The translations under genes and the position numbers were made by a program. This document shows positions 7,074 through 15,720 of a DNA stretch of 64,000 bases, piece after piece. The notes under the pieces are model-generated. The model was not told where the DNA came from, made no database searches, and saw only the letters and a program-made list of their open reading frames with translations. Position 1 is the first letter of the stretch, and each line of letters begins with the position of its first letter. Origin of the DNA: Ferirhizobium litorale (lineage in GTDB: Bacteria; Pseudomonadota; Alphaproteobacteria; Rhizobiales; Rhizobiaceae); contig JALDYZ010000005.1 in the NCBI GenBank assembly GCA_030028905.1, positions 62,001-126,000 of the forward strand, in the 5' to 3' direction.

Positions 7074-9299
7074 ATGGCAGAGCTGACCAATACCCGATAC
7101 CGAGTGGATGGCATGGATTGCGCCTCGTGCGCCACCAAGATCGCGACCGCGGTCAGGCGCATGCCGGGCGTCGAGGACGTGTCGGTATCGCTAACCGTCG
7201 GGACCATGAACGTGCACCATGAGCCGGACAGCGACCTCATGGCGATCGAGAGAAAGGTCACGTCGCTCGGATACGCCGTCGCTCCGCTGGCGGAAAAAGT
7301 GTCCACGCCTGCAACCCATGACAATTGCGGCGGCCACGATCATGCCGACCATGACCACACGCATCAAGATCACGACCGCTCAGCTGAGGCCAATCGATTG
7401 GCAGAGACCCTGCATGGTCAGGGTCATGTACCGACGGCCGGATCCTGGTGGAACAGTGGAAAGGGTCGGCTGACGATCCTTTCCGGCGTCGCGCTGGTCG
7501 TCGCCTACGCGATCGGCCATCTCGTGCCGCCGATTGCGCCCTATGCGTTTATCGCCGCGCTGCTGATCGGGCTGGTGCCGATCGCCCGCCGGGCGTTTAT
7601 CGCCGCATTCTCCGGCACGCCATTCTCGATCGAGATGCTGATGACCATTGCCGCGGTCGGCGCTATCATCATCGGCGCCGGTGAAGAGGCGGCGGCCGTG
7701 GTCTTCCTGTTCCTCGTCGGCGAGCTTCTCGAGGGCATTGCTGCCGGCAAGGCGCGCGCCAGCATCCAGTCGCTGACGGCACTGGTGCCGAAGAGCGCGC
7801 TGCTCGAGGAGGGTGGCACGACGCGCGAAGTCCCGGCGGAAAGTCTTGCCGTCGGTGCGATGATCCTCGTCCGGCCTGGCGACCGGATTTCCGCCGACGG
7901 CATCATTGTCTCGGGGGAAAGCGCCATCGACGAGGCTCCGGTGACCGGCGAGAGCACGCCGGTTCGCAAGGGCATGGGCGAAACCGTCTTTGCCGGCACC
8001 GTGAACGGCGATGCCGCACTTCGGATCGAGGTCACGGCGGCGGCGGCCGACAACACCATCGCCCGCGTCGTGAAGCTGGTCGAGGAGGCGCAGGAATCGA
8101 AGGCGCCGACGGAGCGGTTCATCGATCGCTTCTCGCGCTACTACACGCCGGGCGTCGTTGCCTTTGCAGCGCTGGTCGCGTGCATTCCACCGCTGTTCCT
8201 CGGCGGACAATGGGACGAATGGATCTACAAGGGGCTGGCGACCCTGCTGATCGGCTGCCCTTGCGCCCTGGTGATCTCGACACCTGCGGCGATCGCCGCC
8301 TCGCTTTCGGCCGGTGCACGTCGCGGCCTGCTGCTGAAGGGCGGCGCCGTGCTCGAAAACCTCGGTCGGATCACCGCCGTCGCCCTCGACAAGACCGGGA
8401 CGCTGACCGAAGGCAAGCCGAAGGTGACGGATGTCATCGGCTTCACGTGCAGCGAGGCGGATGTGTTGCGCCTAGCCGCCGCGCTGGAATCCGGGTCCAG
8501 CCACCCGCTGGCGACCGCCATCCTGGCAAAGGCAGCCGCAGACGGCGTGCAGGTTCCGCCCGCGACGGATATGGCAGCCCTTGGCGGCAAGGGAGTGACC
8601 GCGATGGTAGAGGGCCAGGCGATCCTTCTCGGTTCGCCCCAGGCAACCAGCGAGCGGGTACCGCTCTCACCCCAGCAAAGCGCGCGCATCACCGCCCTCA
8701 ACGAGGAGGGCAAGACAGTGTCGGTGCTGGTCGTCGGCAACGAGCTGGCGGGGGCGATCGCCATGCGTGACGAACCGCGTGACGACGCCAAGGCCGGACT
8801 GGCGGCGCTTGCAAACGCTGGCATCCAGACGGTTATGCTGACCGGCGACAATCGCCGCGCCGCGGCGGCAATCGGCCGCGAGCTCGGGATAGAGGTCCGC
8901 GCCGAACTCATGCCGGCGGACAAGCAGCGCATCGTCGGCGAGATGAAGTCGGTGGGGCTTGTCGTCGCCAAGGTGGGCGACGGCATCAACGATGCGCCAG
9001 CGCTTGCAGCCGCCGACGTCGGCATTGCCATGGGTGGCGGCACCGACGTGGCGCTCGAAACCGCGGACGCCGCCGTTCTCCACGGACGTGTTGGTGACAT
9101 CGGCGCGATGATCGACCTTTCGAAGCGCACGATGCGCAACATCTTCCAGAACATTTCCATCGCCCTTGGGTTGAAGGCGGTATTCCTCGTGACCACGATC
9201 GCCGGCATCACCGGGTTGTGGCCGGCGATCCTTGCCGATACGGGCGCGACTGTGCTCGTGACAATGAATGCGCTACGGCTGTTGCGACCGCCATCCTAG
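7074..9299 (+). CDS. P1B-type heavy-metal-translocating ATPase (Zn/Cd/Pb efflux)
   Basis: A 741-residue inner-membrane pump that exports divalent soft metals using ATP. In order: an N-terminal HMA domain with GMDCASC (Cys 16 and 19); a His/Asp-rich stretch around residues 82-103 (HDNCGGHDHADHDHTHQDHD); transmembrane helices; the actuator GESTPV motif; the CPC metal site in TM6 (CPCALVIS, about residue 395); the phosphorylation loop DKTGTLTEG (Asp about 439); SSHPLA; and the hinge GDGINDAPAL. CPC plus the His-rich N-terminus points to Zn/Cd/Pb rather than Cu. ATG 7074 follows AGGAAAG. It is divergent from, and presumably activated by, the MerR-type gene. Confidence 0.93.
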   Translation: MAELTNTRYRVDGMDCASCATKIATAVRRMPGVEDVSVSLTVGTMNVHHEPDSDLMAIERKVTSLGYAVAPLAEKVSTPATHDNCGGHDHADHDHTHQDHDRSAEANRLAETLHGQGHVPTAGSWWNSGKGRLTILSGVALVVAYAIGHLVPPIAPYAFIAALLIGLVPIARRAFIAAFSGTPFSIEMLMTIAAVGAIIIGAGEEAAAVVFLFLVGELLEGIAAGKARASIQSLTALVPKSALLEEGGTTREVPAESLAVGAMILVRPGDRISADGIIVSGESAIDEAPVTGESTPVRKGMGETVFAGTVNGDAALRIEVTAAAADNTIARVVKLVEEAQESKAPTERFIDRFSRYYTPGVVAFAALVACIPPLFLGGQWDEWIYKGLATLLIGCPCALVISTPAAIAASLSAGARRGLLLKGGAVLENLGRITAVALDKTGTLTEGKPKVTDVIGFTCSEADVLRLAAALESGSSHPLATAILAKAAADGVQVPPATDMAALGGKGVTAMVEGQAILLGSPQATSERVPLSPQQSARITALNEEGKTVSVLVVGNELAGAIAMRDEPRDDAKAGLAALANAGIQTVMLTGDNRRAAAAIGRELGIEVRAELMPADKQRIVGEMKSVGLVVAKVGDGINDAPALAAADVGIAMGGGTDVALETADAAVLHGRVGDIGAMIDLSKRTMRNIFQNISIALGLKAVFLVTTIAGITGLWPAILADTGATVLVTMNALRLLRPPS

Positions 9300-9368
9300 C
9301 GACAGTTGCCCGGGCTGCCGCATGGCAAACGATTTGACCCATGCAGGTTTTCGCCTCATCCTCGACGA

Positions 9369-10145
9369 ATGATCAGCGGCGTGCTCCTGGACCTCGCCGG
9401 CGTAGTCTACGACGGTAACAATGTCATTGGCGGCGCAATCGATGCCGTAGCCCGACTCCGTCGGGCCGGCATGCCCGTTCGCTTTGTCAGCAACACGACC
9501 CGGTCAAGCACGCAGGCTATCGTCAATCGGCTTAGCGACCTCGGCCTTCCTGTTTCGAGCGCCGATCTCTTCACCCCCTCCCGGGCTGCTCGGGACTTCC
9601 TTCGGGACCACGCCTTGTCGCCGCATTTTCTGGTGCATCCAGGTCTCTTGCCGGATTTTGCAGGGCTTCCCGAAGGCATCCGCAATGCAGTGGTCGTCGG
9701 TGACGCCGGGGAGTCTTTCGACTACCAGAGTCTGAACGTGGCATTCCGGGCCCTGTTAGATGGTGCTGAATTCCTGGCGCTCGCTTCCAACCGGACTTTC
9801 AGGGATGTCGATGGCAAGCTGAGCCTCGATGCCGGAGCCTTTGTCGCCGCACTGGAGTTCGCGACCGAAAGGAAGGCGGTGGTCCTGGGCAAGCCGTCAC
9901 GACGGTTCTTTCACGCCGCGCTCGCCAGCATGGGCTGCCCTGCCAGCCAGGCCGTGATGGTTGGCGACGATGCCGAAAGCGATGTTGCCGAGGCATTGCA
10001 ATCAGGAGTCGGCCACGCCTTGCTGGTTCGCACCGGCAAGTATCGCAAGAACGATGAGAACCGCTTTGAACCAGCTCCGACCGCAATCGTCGCCGATATC
10101 GGCGCTGCGGCCGACTGGATTCTGGACAGGATGTCCGATCCATAA
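9369..10145 (+). CDS. HAD-IIA family phosphatase, LHPP-like
   Basis: A 258-residue HAD-superfamily hydrolase of class IIA. Motif I is LLDLAGVVYDG: the nucleophile Asp 8 is present, but the second Asp of the usual DxD is Ala, as in the phospholysine/phosphohistidine phosphatase (LHPP) branch, where it is Ser. Motif II (FVSNTTRSS), the motif III lysine (VVLGKPSRRFF) and motif IV (MVGDDAESDVAEA) are all visible. I chose the ATG at 9369 because homology starts there; a longer frame back to 9306 adds non-family sequence. It stands alone, 69 bp after the metal ATPase, and may or may not share its transcript. The physiological substrate is unknown. Confidence 0.85.
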   Translation: MISGVLLDLAGVVYDGNNVIGGAIDAVARLRRAGMPVRFVSNTTRSSTQAIVNRLSDLGLPVSSADLFTPSRAARDFLRDHALSPHFLVHPGLLPDFAGLPEGIRNAVVVGDAGESFDYQSLNVAFRALLDGAEFLALASNRTFRDVDGKLSLDAGAFVAALEFATERKAVVLGKPSRRFFHAALASMGCPASQAVMVGDDAESDVAEALQSGVGHALLVRTGKYRKNDENRFEPAPTAIVADIGAAADWILDRMSDP

Positions 10146-10287
10146 AAAGCCGGCCTGATTTTCTCGATCCGCCGCTACGGGCTTAGGACGACCGACACGA
10201 AATTTAAACCGATTAGTATTATGAGGAATACCCGTTGCGATGCTGAAGTCTTTTTAGAAATCAATTGCATGCCTGTATGGGGACTTT

Positions 10288-11487
10288 ATGGACAAGTCGT
10301 ACTTGCTTTCCGCGATCAATCCCCTGATCTCGACGACCCTTTTCGTCACGTTCTTTTTCCTGTGGCGTCGCCAATGCGGCGACAGAACCTATGTGCTCAA
10401 TTGGGCCATTACCTATGCCTGCGCGGCACTCGGCTCCTCGGTCGATTTTGCCCGGGTTTTCGTCAATGATGCCAGACCGCTTTCCTTTTTCGCCAACATC
10501 TTCTTCGTCGGTGTCGCGTATTTCGCGGTGCGAGGCACGATCGTCCGAAACTGCGGCCAAGCGGTGGACCCGGGAGTGCCGCGTGCGATCGCGGCTATAT
10601 TTGCGACGTCCGTAGCCTTCGGCTTCTGGTTCTGTTTCGTCGATCCGAGCGTCGCCGGCCGCGGTGCGGTGGCGAGCGGCAGCGCTGCCTTGATGTTCCT
10701 TGTCGCGGCCAGGATCATCTGGAAGACGAGCGATCTCGATACCCTCGACCGCCTGATCGCATGGACCTACGTCCTGTCGGCGGCGACGCTGGCGGGCCGC
10801 ATCGTGGTGTCGATGCTGTACGAGGGACCTTTGCGCGCGGAAAGCGAGGTTGCCGGCTCTTTCTGGATCGTATCGTTCAAGATCTTCGCCATGCTGTCGT
10901 GGCTGGCTTTTGCGATCCTGTTCCTGCTGCGGATCACGACCGATCTCATGAAGGAATTGTCGACCCAGTCGCACATGGATCCGCTGACCGAACTTTTCAA
11001 CCGCCGCGGGTTCTTTTCCGGCGCCGAACCGTTGATGCGGAGCAATCCGCAGATGCCCTTCGTCGCGATGATCTGCGACATCGATCACTTCAAGCGGGTC
11101 AACGATACCTACGGACACCAGACCGGCGACCGGGTGATCCAGTGCTTTGCCGATGTGTTGCGGCAATCGACCGAGAACGTCTACAGCCTTGCCGGCCGCT
11201 TTGGCGGGGAAGAGTTCGTTGTCCTGCTGCCAGACATGAGGCTCGCACAGGGACAAGCCGTTGCAGAGCAGATCAGGTTGGCCTTTGCCGGAATGGACCA
11301 TGCCGGTATACCCGCAGCGCTGCATGAGATCACCGTCAGCATCGGCATCGCGGAAAGCAGCGACGCCGAGGGCATCGATTCCCTGATCGAGCGGGCGGAC
11401 CGGGCGCTCTACAAGGCCAAGCGGGATGGCCGCAACCGGGTCGAAGCCGGCACGGTAGAACCCAAGGATGCCAACGCCGCGGCATGA
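10288..11487 (+). CDS. membrane-bound diguanylate cyclase (GGDEF)
   Basis: A 399-residue protein with about six N-terminal transmembrane helices (roughly residues 5-225) followed by a GGDEF domain. Visible are DPLTELFNRRGFF, the metal/substrate block DIDHFKRVNDTYGHQTGD, the active-site GGEEF (about 306-310), and the C-terminal ADRALYKAKRDGRNRV. It should condense two GTP into c-di-GMP. No RxxD inhibitory site precedes GGEEF (residues read YSLAGRF), so product feedback at the I-site is not expected. ATG 10288 follows GGGGA. It lies about 9 kb from a PilZ-containing cellulose synthase, a plausible but unproven c-di-GMP target. Confidence 0.93.
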   Translation: MDKSYLLSAINPLISTTLFVTFFFLWRRQCGDRTYVLNWAITYACAALGSSVDFARVFVNDARPLSFFANIFFVGVAYFAVRGTIVRNCGQAVDPGVPRAIAAIFATSVAFGFWFCFVDPSVAGRGAVASGSAALMFLVAARIIWKTSDLDTLDRLIAWTYVLSAATLAGRIVVSMLYEGPLRAESEVAGSFWIVSFKIFAMLSWLAFAILFLLRITTDLMKELSTQSHMDPLTELFNRRGFFSGAEPLMRSNPQMPFVAMICDIDHFKRVNDTYGHQTGDRVIQCFADVLRQSTENVYSLAGRFGGEEFVVLLPDMRLAQGQAVAEQIRLAFAGMDHAGIPAALHEITVSIGIAESSDAEGIDSLIERADRALYKAKRDGRNRVEAGTVEPKDANAAA

Positions 11488-11595
11488 AATTCGGATGATG
11501 CGTGTCTCGGGCGCTACACCGGCCTGAACGTATCGGATCTGACGCATTTTCCCGGTGCTCCCACGCAAAATAGCTGCTAATGCGGGCGAGGAATT

Positions 11596-13542
11596 ATGCA
11601 TGGAACAACCGGTCCATCGGTTGGGCTTCCGGGGCGGCGCGCGGGCGGCATGGCAAAATTTGACATCGGCGAGAATATGGCCACGACGATCGTCGCGGCC
11701 GAAGCGAACTCGATGTGGATCGTTCGCACCGGGGTTTCCGTCAGAACGGATGGAACCGGAATCGATGCGAGCGGGGTCGCGATGGCGCGCGAAATCGACG
11801 TGAACGGCACGATCGCATCCGCGAACGGCAGCGGCATCCTGCTCGGGGATTCCGCGATTGCCGCAAAAGCGGGGCTGGTGGCCGTCACAAGGAGCGGCGT
11901 CGTCTGCGGTGCGCTGGCCGGTATCGAGGCGGCCGGCGGCGGGCTGGCTATCACCAACGAAGGGACCGTCAAGGGCGGATCGGTTGCCGTCAGCGCCACC
12001 GGCAATGTCGCCAACGTTACGAACTACGGATCACTGCTTTCCGATGCCGGCATGGGGATCGATGTTGGCGGCATCAATGCGCGGGTGAGCAATCACGGGC
12101 TTGTCCAGACCTTGGGCACCGGCGTCGCCGTCGCCGGCAGCGGAATGATCATCACCAACAACGGCAAGATCCTGTCGTCCGGGGGCGAGGGGGTCGTCGC
12201 GACTGGAAACAGGGCCATCGTGACCAACAACGGCACCGTTGCCGCAGCGCTCGATGGCGTTACCGTGGCCGGCGCCGGCGCCATCTACAGCAATCACGGC
12301 AAGCTGTCGTCGTCCAGGGGAGACGGCATGGTGTTTTCGGGCGATCGCGGCATCGTATCGAACACCGGCACGATTTCCGCTGCGGTCGACGGTGTCGTCC
12401 TTGCCGGCAGCGGGGTTGGATTCACCAACGACAAGAGCGTCCTGGCCGGTTCGGGCACCGGCGTGGTTCTGTCCGGCGCGGGTGGCCGGCTTACCAACAA
12501 CGGAACCATCACCGGCGCTTCCGGACTGCTATCCGACGCCGCGTCCATTTTTCTCTACAATCATGGCTCCGTGTCCGCCACCGCGGGCGTGGCAGTCTCG
12601 ATCACGGGGGCCGGAACGAACAGCTTCACCAATACCGGGACATTGACATCCGGCGGATATGCGATCCGAGGCGGCGATGGGTCCGAAAAGATCGTCAACT
12701 ACGGCGTGATCAAGGGAAACGTCCATCTCGGCGGCGGCAGCGACAGCATCGATCTGCGTGGGGGCAGCATCAAGGGATGGGTTGCCGGGGGTGCGGGCAA
12801 TGACACCTATCTGGTGTCGAGCACGGCGTTGAAGCTGGTGGAAAAGGCCGGCGAGGGAATCGATACAGTCAACGCCTCGGTCAGCTATACCCTGGGCACG
12901 GAGTTGGAGAACCTCGTCTTGCTCGGTGGCGCCGGGATCTCGGGGACGGGCAACGCGTTGGCCAACCGCATTTATGGAAATGCCGGAAGCAACAAGATCG
13001 GCGGCCTAGGCGGAAACGACTGGATCGAGGGCGGCTACGGCGCCGATCGCATCAGCGGAGCTTCCGGCGTCGATACCGCGGCCTATGCCAAGGCGAGGGC
13101 GGGAGTGACCGTCGATCTCGCAAGCGGTCGCGGCCATGGCTCGGATGCGGCAGGCGATGTGCTGCTCAGCATCGAGAACCTTACCGGGTCCCGTTACGCG
13201 GACAAGCTCTATGGCAACAGCGGTGCGAACGTGCTTGCGGGGGGCGAGGGCCGCGACATTCTCGCCGGCCGAGGCGGTTCGGACATCCTGACCGGCGGTG
13301 CGGGCGCGGATCAGTTCATTTTCTCGAAAGGATACGGTGCCGACCAGATCACGGATTTCACGCCGGGCGTCGATCGTATCGATCTATCGGCACTTCCGTC
13401 GATTACCAGCTTTGCCGATCTGCTTGCCAATCATGCCGTGCAGTATGGCGATGATGTTCTCATCAATGGCGGCAAGGGCGACAAACTGGTCCTGCTGGAC
13501 GTGCAGTTGGCCGACCTGCACAAATCCGATTTCCTGTTCTGA
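11596..13542 (+). CDS. RTX-type calcium-binding secreted protein with beta-solenoid-like repeats
   Basis: A 648-residue, glycine-rich acidic protein without an N-terminal signal peptide. The first 350 residues hold a degenerate repeat of the form ..TNNGT(I/V)..(A/S)..DGV.(L/V)(A/S)GSG.. recurring through about residues 105-345, which suggests a beta-helix. The C-terminal part has RTX nonapeptide-like turns (GGLGGNDWIEGGYGADRI; GGEGRDILAGRGGSDILTGGAGADQF) followed by the DRIDLSAL end typical of type I secretion substrates. GAGGA lies just upstream of ATG 11596; an in-frame ATG at 11650 is an alternative. No type I secretion genes are adjacent. A role at the cell surface or in the biofilm is likely; the specific function is unknown. 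Confidence 0.85.
   Translation: MHGTTGPSVGLPGRRAGGMAKFDIGENMATTIVAAEANSMWIVRTGVSVRTDGTGIDASGVAMAREIDVNGTIASANGSGILLGDSAIAAKAGLVAVTRSGVVCGALAGIEAAGGGLAITNEGTVKGGSVAVSATGNVANVTNYGSLLSDAGMGIDVGGINARVSNHGLVQTLGTGVAVAGSGMIITNNGKILSSGGEGVVATGNRAIVTNNGTVAAALDGVTVAGAGAIYSNHGKLSSSRGDGMVFSGDRGIVSNTGTISAAVDGVVLAGSGVGFTNDKSVLAGSGTGVVLSGAGGRLTNNGTITGASGLLSDAASIFLYNHGSVSATAGVAVSITGAGTNSFTNTGTLTSGGYAIRGGDGSEKIVNYGVIKGNVHLGGGSDSIDLRGGSIKGWVAGGAGNDTYLVSSTALKLVEKAGEGIDTVNASVSYTLGTELENLVLLGGAGISGTGNALANRIYGNAGSNKIGGLGGNDWIEGGYGADRISGASGVDTAAYAKARAGVTVDLASGRGHGSDAAGDVLLSIENLTGSRYADKLYGNSGANVLAGGEGRDILAGRGGSDILTGGAGADQFIFSKGYGADQITDFTPGVDRIDLSALPSITSFADLLANHAVQYGDDVLINGGKGDKLVLLDVQLADLHKSDFLF
11920..12640 (+). 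repeat. degenerate repeat region coding a predicted beta-solenoid
   Basis: Inside the RTX-type gene, the translated sequence repeats a motif with TNNGT/SNxGT turns at intervals of roughly 20 and 40 residues (for example ITNNGKILSS, VTNNGTVAAA, VSNTGTISAA, LTNNGTITGA, FTNTGTLTSG). DNA-level identity between copies is low, so the repeat is old or under protein-level selection. Boundaries are approximate. Confidence 0.6.
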
Positions 13543-13560
13543 ACACAAGCGCACTTTGCG

Positions 13561-15720
13561 CTAGTTCTGGTTGCCCTTGAACTGAGCGCGGCGCACTTCG
13601 ACGAGGCCCTTGGCGCCTTCGCGATTTCCGGCCTCCGCCAGAGCCTGGAATATCCGGCGCGCATCGATGAAGCGATTGAGGTTGAGATACGCGTAACCCT
13701 TCAGAACCATCAGGTCCTGCTGCTCGGTGCCCAGCTGCGAAAGCTGGTCGAGGATGAGGATCGTGTCGCGGTTTCGCCCGGCATTGAACGAGGCGACGGC
13801 GCGGTCGCGCAGGATAGCCGACTGCAACTCGACGATGCGCTCGGTGCCCTGCGGCGCTCTAGCCGCCGATACTGCAGCCTTGCTGGTGAGGCCGGCGCGC
13901 AGGTAGGCAAGGCTCTGGCCATAGGCGGCATCCTCTCGTTCCTTGACGCCCGGCGCGGCGAGCGCCACCTCGAATGCCCTGGCAGCCTCGAGCGGCCGGT
14001 TCATGTCCATCAGGCACCAGCCGCGGGCAAGCGCGACGGCTGGTGAGAGGCTGCGTGGATCGACGGTGAACGAGCAACCCCGCTGACGCACGGCGCCTTG
14101 CGTTGTGCGGCTCGTCGCAGCGCGCGGCGCGGTTTCGACGGCGGCCGGAGCGGTTCGCACCGCCGGTCTGGCGACCGCGGCTGCCTCCTTTTCGCGCGTC
14201 GCCTTTTCTTCTTGCGGCTCGGTTTCGCCCAGACGCGCTATTCTCTCGGAACGATCCGCCCATTGGCGTTGGATCTCGGCGACGCCCGTCTCGTCGTTCA
14301 ATTCATTGCGCGACAGCGCGAGGCCGTAGGCGGATGGCTCGTCATCCGGCTTCCACGAAAGAGCGGTCGTGAACCAGTCGGCTGCGGTCTTGTGCTGCTT
14401 GAGCTCGCGGGCGTACCAGCCGAACTGCTGGGCGGTCTGCGCATCGCGACCGGAGATGGTTTCCGAGGCAATGCGTGCGAGGACTTCCTCGGTGAGCGGC
14501 AGCGGCGGGCTGATCGCCAGCAGGTTGGCGGTTGCGGCAAAATAGGTCTGTTGCGCATCCTTGGAGCCATCGCGCCAACGATACATCACCTCTTCGGCCT
14601 CCTTCGGCTCCTTGCGATCGATCAGCGTGAGGGCAAGGCCCTGCGAGGCCGAGGCGCTGTCTTCGATGCCGCGCGCCTTGCGGAACCACGTCTCGGCGGC
14701 AGCCATGTCGTTGCGGCGCAGGTAGTACCAGCCGAGCAGCAGGGCATCCGATGCGGATCCGCCGCTCTCGACCAGGCGCTCGACCCGACCGAGGTATTGC
14801 GGCGGTACGGTGATCGTCGCGTCGTTGTCGCCCTCGGCGACCAGATTGCGAGCGAGGTCGTCGCGGATCGCGTCGAACTCCATCGTCCCGTCGGGACCGG
14901 GCCGCTCGCGAGCCAACAGGTCCTCGACCATCGTCGCCGGCAGCAGCGTCGAGGCCTTCTGGACGGTGGCGAGCCGTTCCGAGGGGACATTGCAGTTGTT
15001 GAGGACGTAGAGATAGGCGTCCCGCGCCCGGCCGGGCCGCTCGGTTCGCGCGAAGGCTTCCGCCACGCGCCAAAGCACGTCCACTTCGCTGCAGGTGAGG
15101 AGGCTTGGTGTTTCCGCGCCGATGCGGACCACCGTGTCGTACTGATTGAGGTCGGAGGCATTGGTCAGTTGTGCCCGCGCCTCGGCCACGGACAGGCGGT
15201 CGAGCAGGTCGGCGGGCGGCGTCCACCCCGATTCCGCCAGTTCGCGGTCGGCGATCGCCTTGCGCACCTCGGCGTAGCGGCTTTCGGAATAGAGCTGCCA
15301 CATTCTTTCCAGTTCACGATCGGCGTTGACGGGTATCGCCATCGGATCCTCTGGCGGCGTCCAGTCGGGATAGAGGGCCCTCAGTCGCGAGATTTCCGCC
15401 TGCAGCCGCGCCGTATCGCCCTTGCGGGCAAAGTATCGAAGCGCGCTTTCATCGACCTTCGGCCGGGTCGGCGGCGTTACGGGAGCAGGTTGACCGACGG
15501 TCACCTGAGCAATCTCGACCTCGTCGGCGGTGCGATCGGTTTTCGGCGCGACACCCGTCGAGCCGGTCGTCATGCGGTCGAAGCTTGCCGCGGCCTGTTG
15601 CACGCCGGTGCCGGTCATCGCATTGCCAGGTGTCCAGCTATCCGACGTGCGGTTCATTCCTCCCAGAAGGTAGGCCGAGGCGAGGAGCGCGGCGGAGATG
15701 GCAATGTAGGCAAACCTCAT
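13561..15720 (-). CDS. TPR-repeat periplasmic protein of the cellulose operon (BcsK/BcsC-N-like)
   Basis: A 719-residue protein with an N-terminal signal or anchor (MRFAYIAISAALLASAYLLGG), then a Pro/Thr-rich linker and many tetratricopeptide-like helical pairs (for example WQLYSESRYAEVRKAIADRELAESG, LGWYYLRRNDMAAAETWFRKARG, AQQFGWYARELKQHKTAADWFTTAL). It closes the bcs operon, in the place where other bacteria carry bcsC. It resembles the TPR half of BcsC, but I see no outer-membrane beta-barrel half. The TPR component of rhizobial type III bcs clusters is called BcsK, as far as I recall. The ATG at 15720 overlaps the bcsZ stop (ATGA); a GTG at 15726 is possible. It probably scaffolds cellulose export across the periplasm. 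Confidence 0.75.
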   Translation of the reverse strand: MRFAYIAISAALLASAYLLGGMNRTSDSWTPGNAMTGTGVQQAAASFDRMTTGSTGVAPKTDRTADEVEIAQVTVGQPAPVTPPTRPKVDESALRYFARKGDTARLQAEISRLRALYPDWTPPEDPMAIPVNADRELERMWQLYSESRYAEVRKAIADRELAESGWTPPADLLDRLSVAEARAQLTNASDLNQYDTVVRIGAETPSLLTCSEVDVLWRVAEAFARTERPGRARDAYLYVLNNCNVPSERLATVQKASTLLPATMVEDLLARERPGPDGTMEFDAIRDDLARNLVAEGDNDATITVPPQYLGRVERLVESGGSASDALLLGWYYLRRNDMAAAETWFRKARGIEDSASASQGLALTLIDRKEPKEAEEVMYRWRDGSKDAQQTYFAATANLLAISPPLPLTEEVLARIASETISGRDAQTAQQFGWYARELKQHKTAADWFTTALSWKPDDEPSAYGLALSRNELNDETGVAEIQRQWADRSERIARLGETEPQEEKATREKEAAAVARPAVRTAPAAVETAPRAATSRTTQGAVRQRGCSFTVDPRSLSPAVALARGWCLMDMNRPLEAARAFEVALAAPGVKEREDAAYGQSLAYLRAGLTSKAAVSAARAPQGTERIVELQSAILRDRAVASFNAGRNRDTILILDQLSQLGTEQQDLMVLKGYAYLNLNRFIDARRIFQALAEAGNREGAKGLVEVRRAQFKGNQN

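Noticed and set aside
10221-10469. Small open frame overlapping the start of the diguanylate cyclase gene
   Set aside because: Runs into the cyclase in another frame, with no family match.
13549-13563. Hairpin AGCGC/GCGCT between the RTX gene and the TPR gene as terminator
   Set aside because: Stem is only 5 bp, overlaps the TPR gene stop and has no T run.
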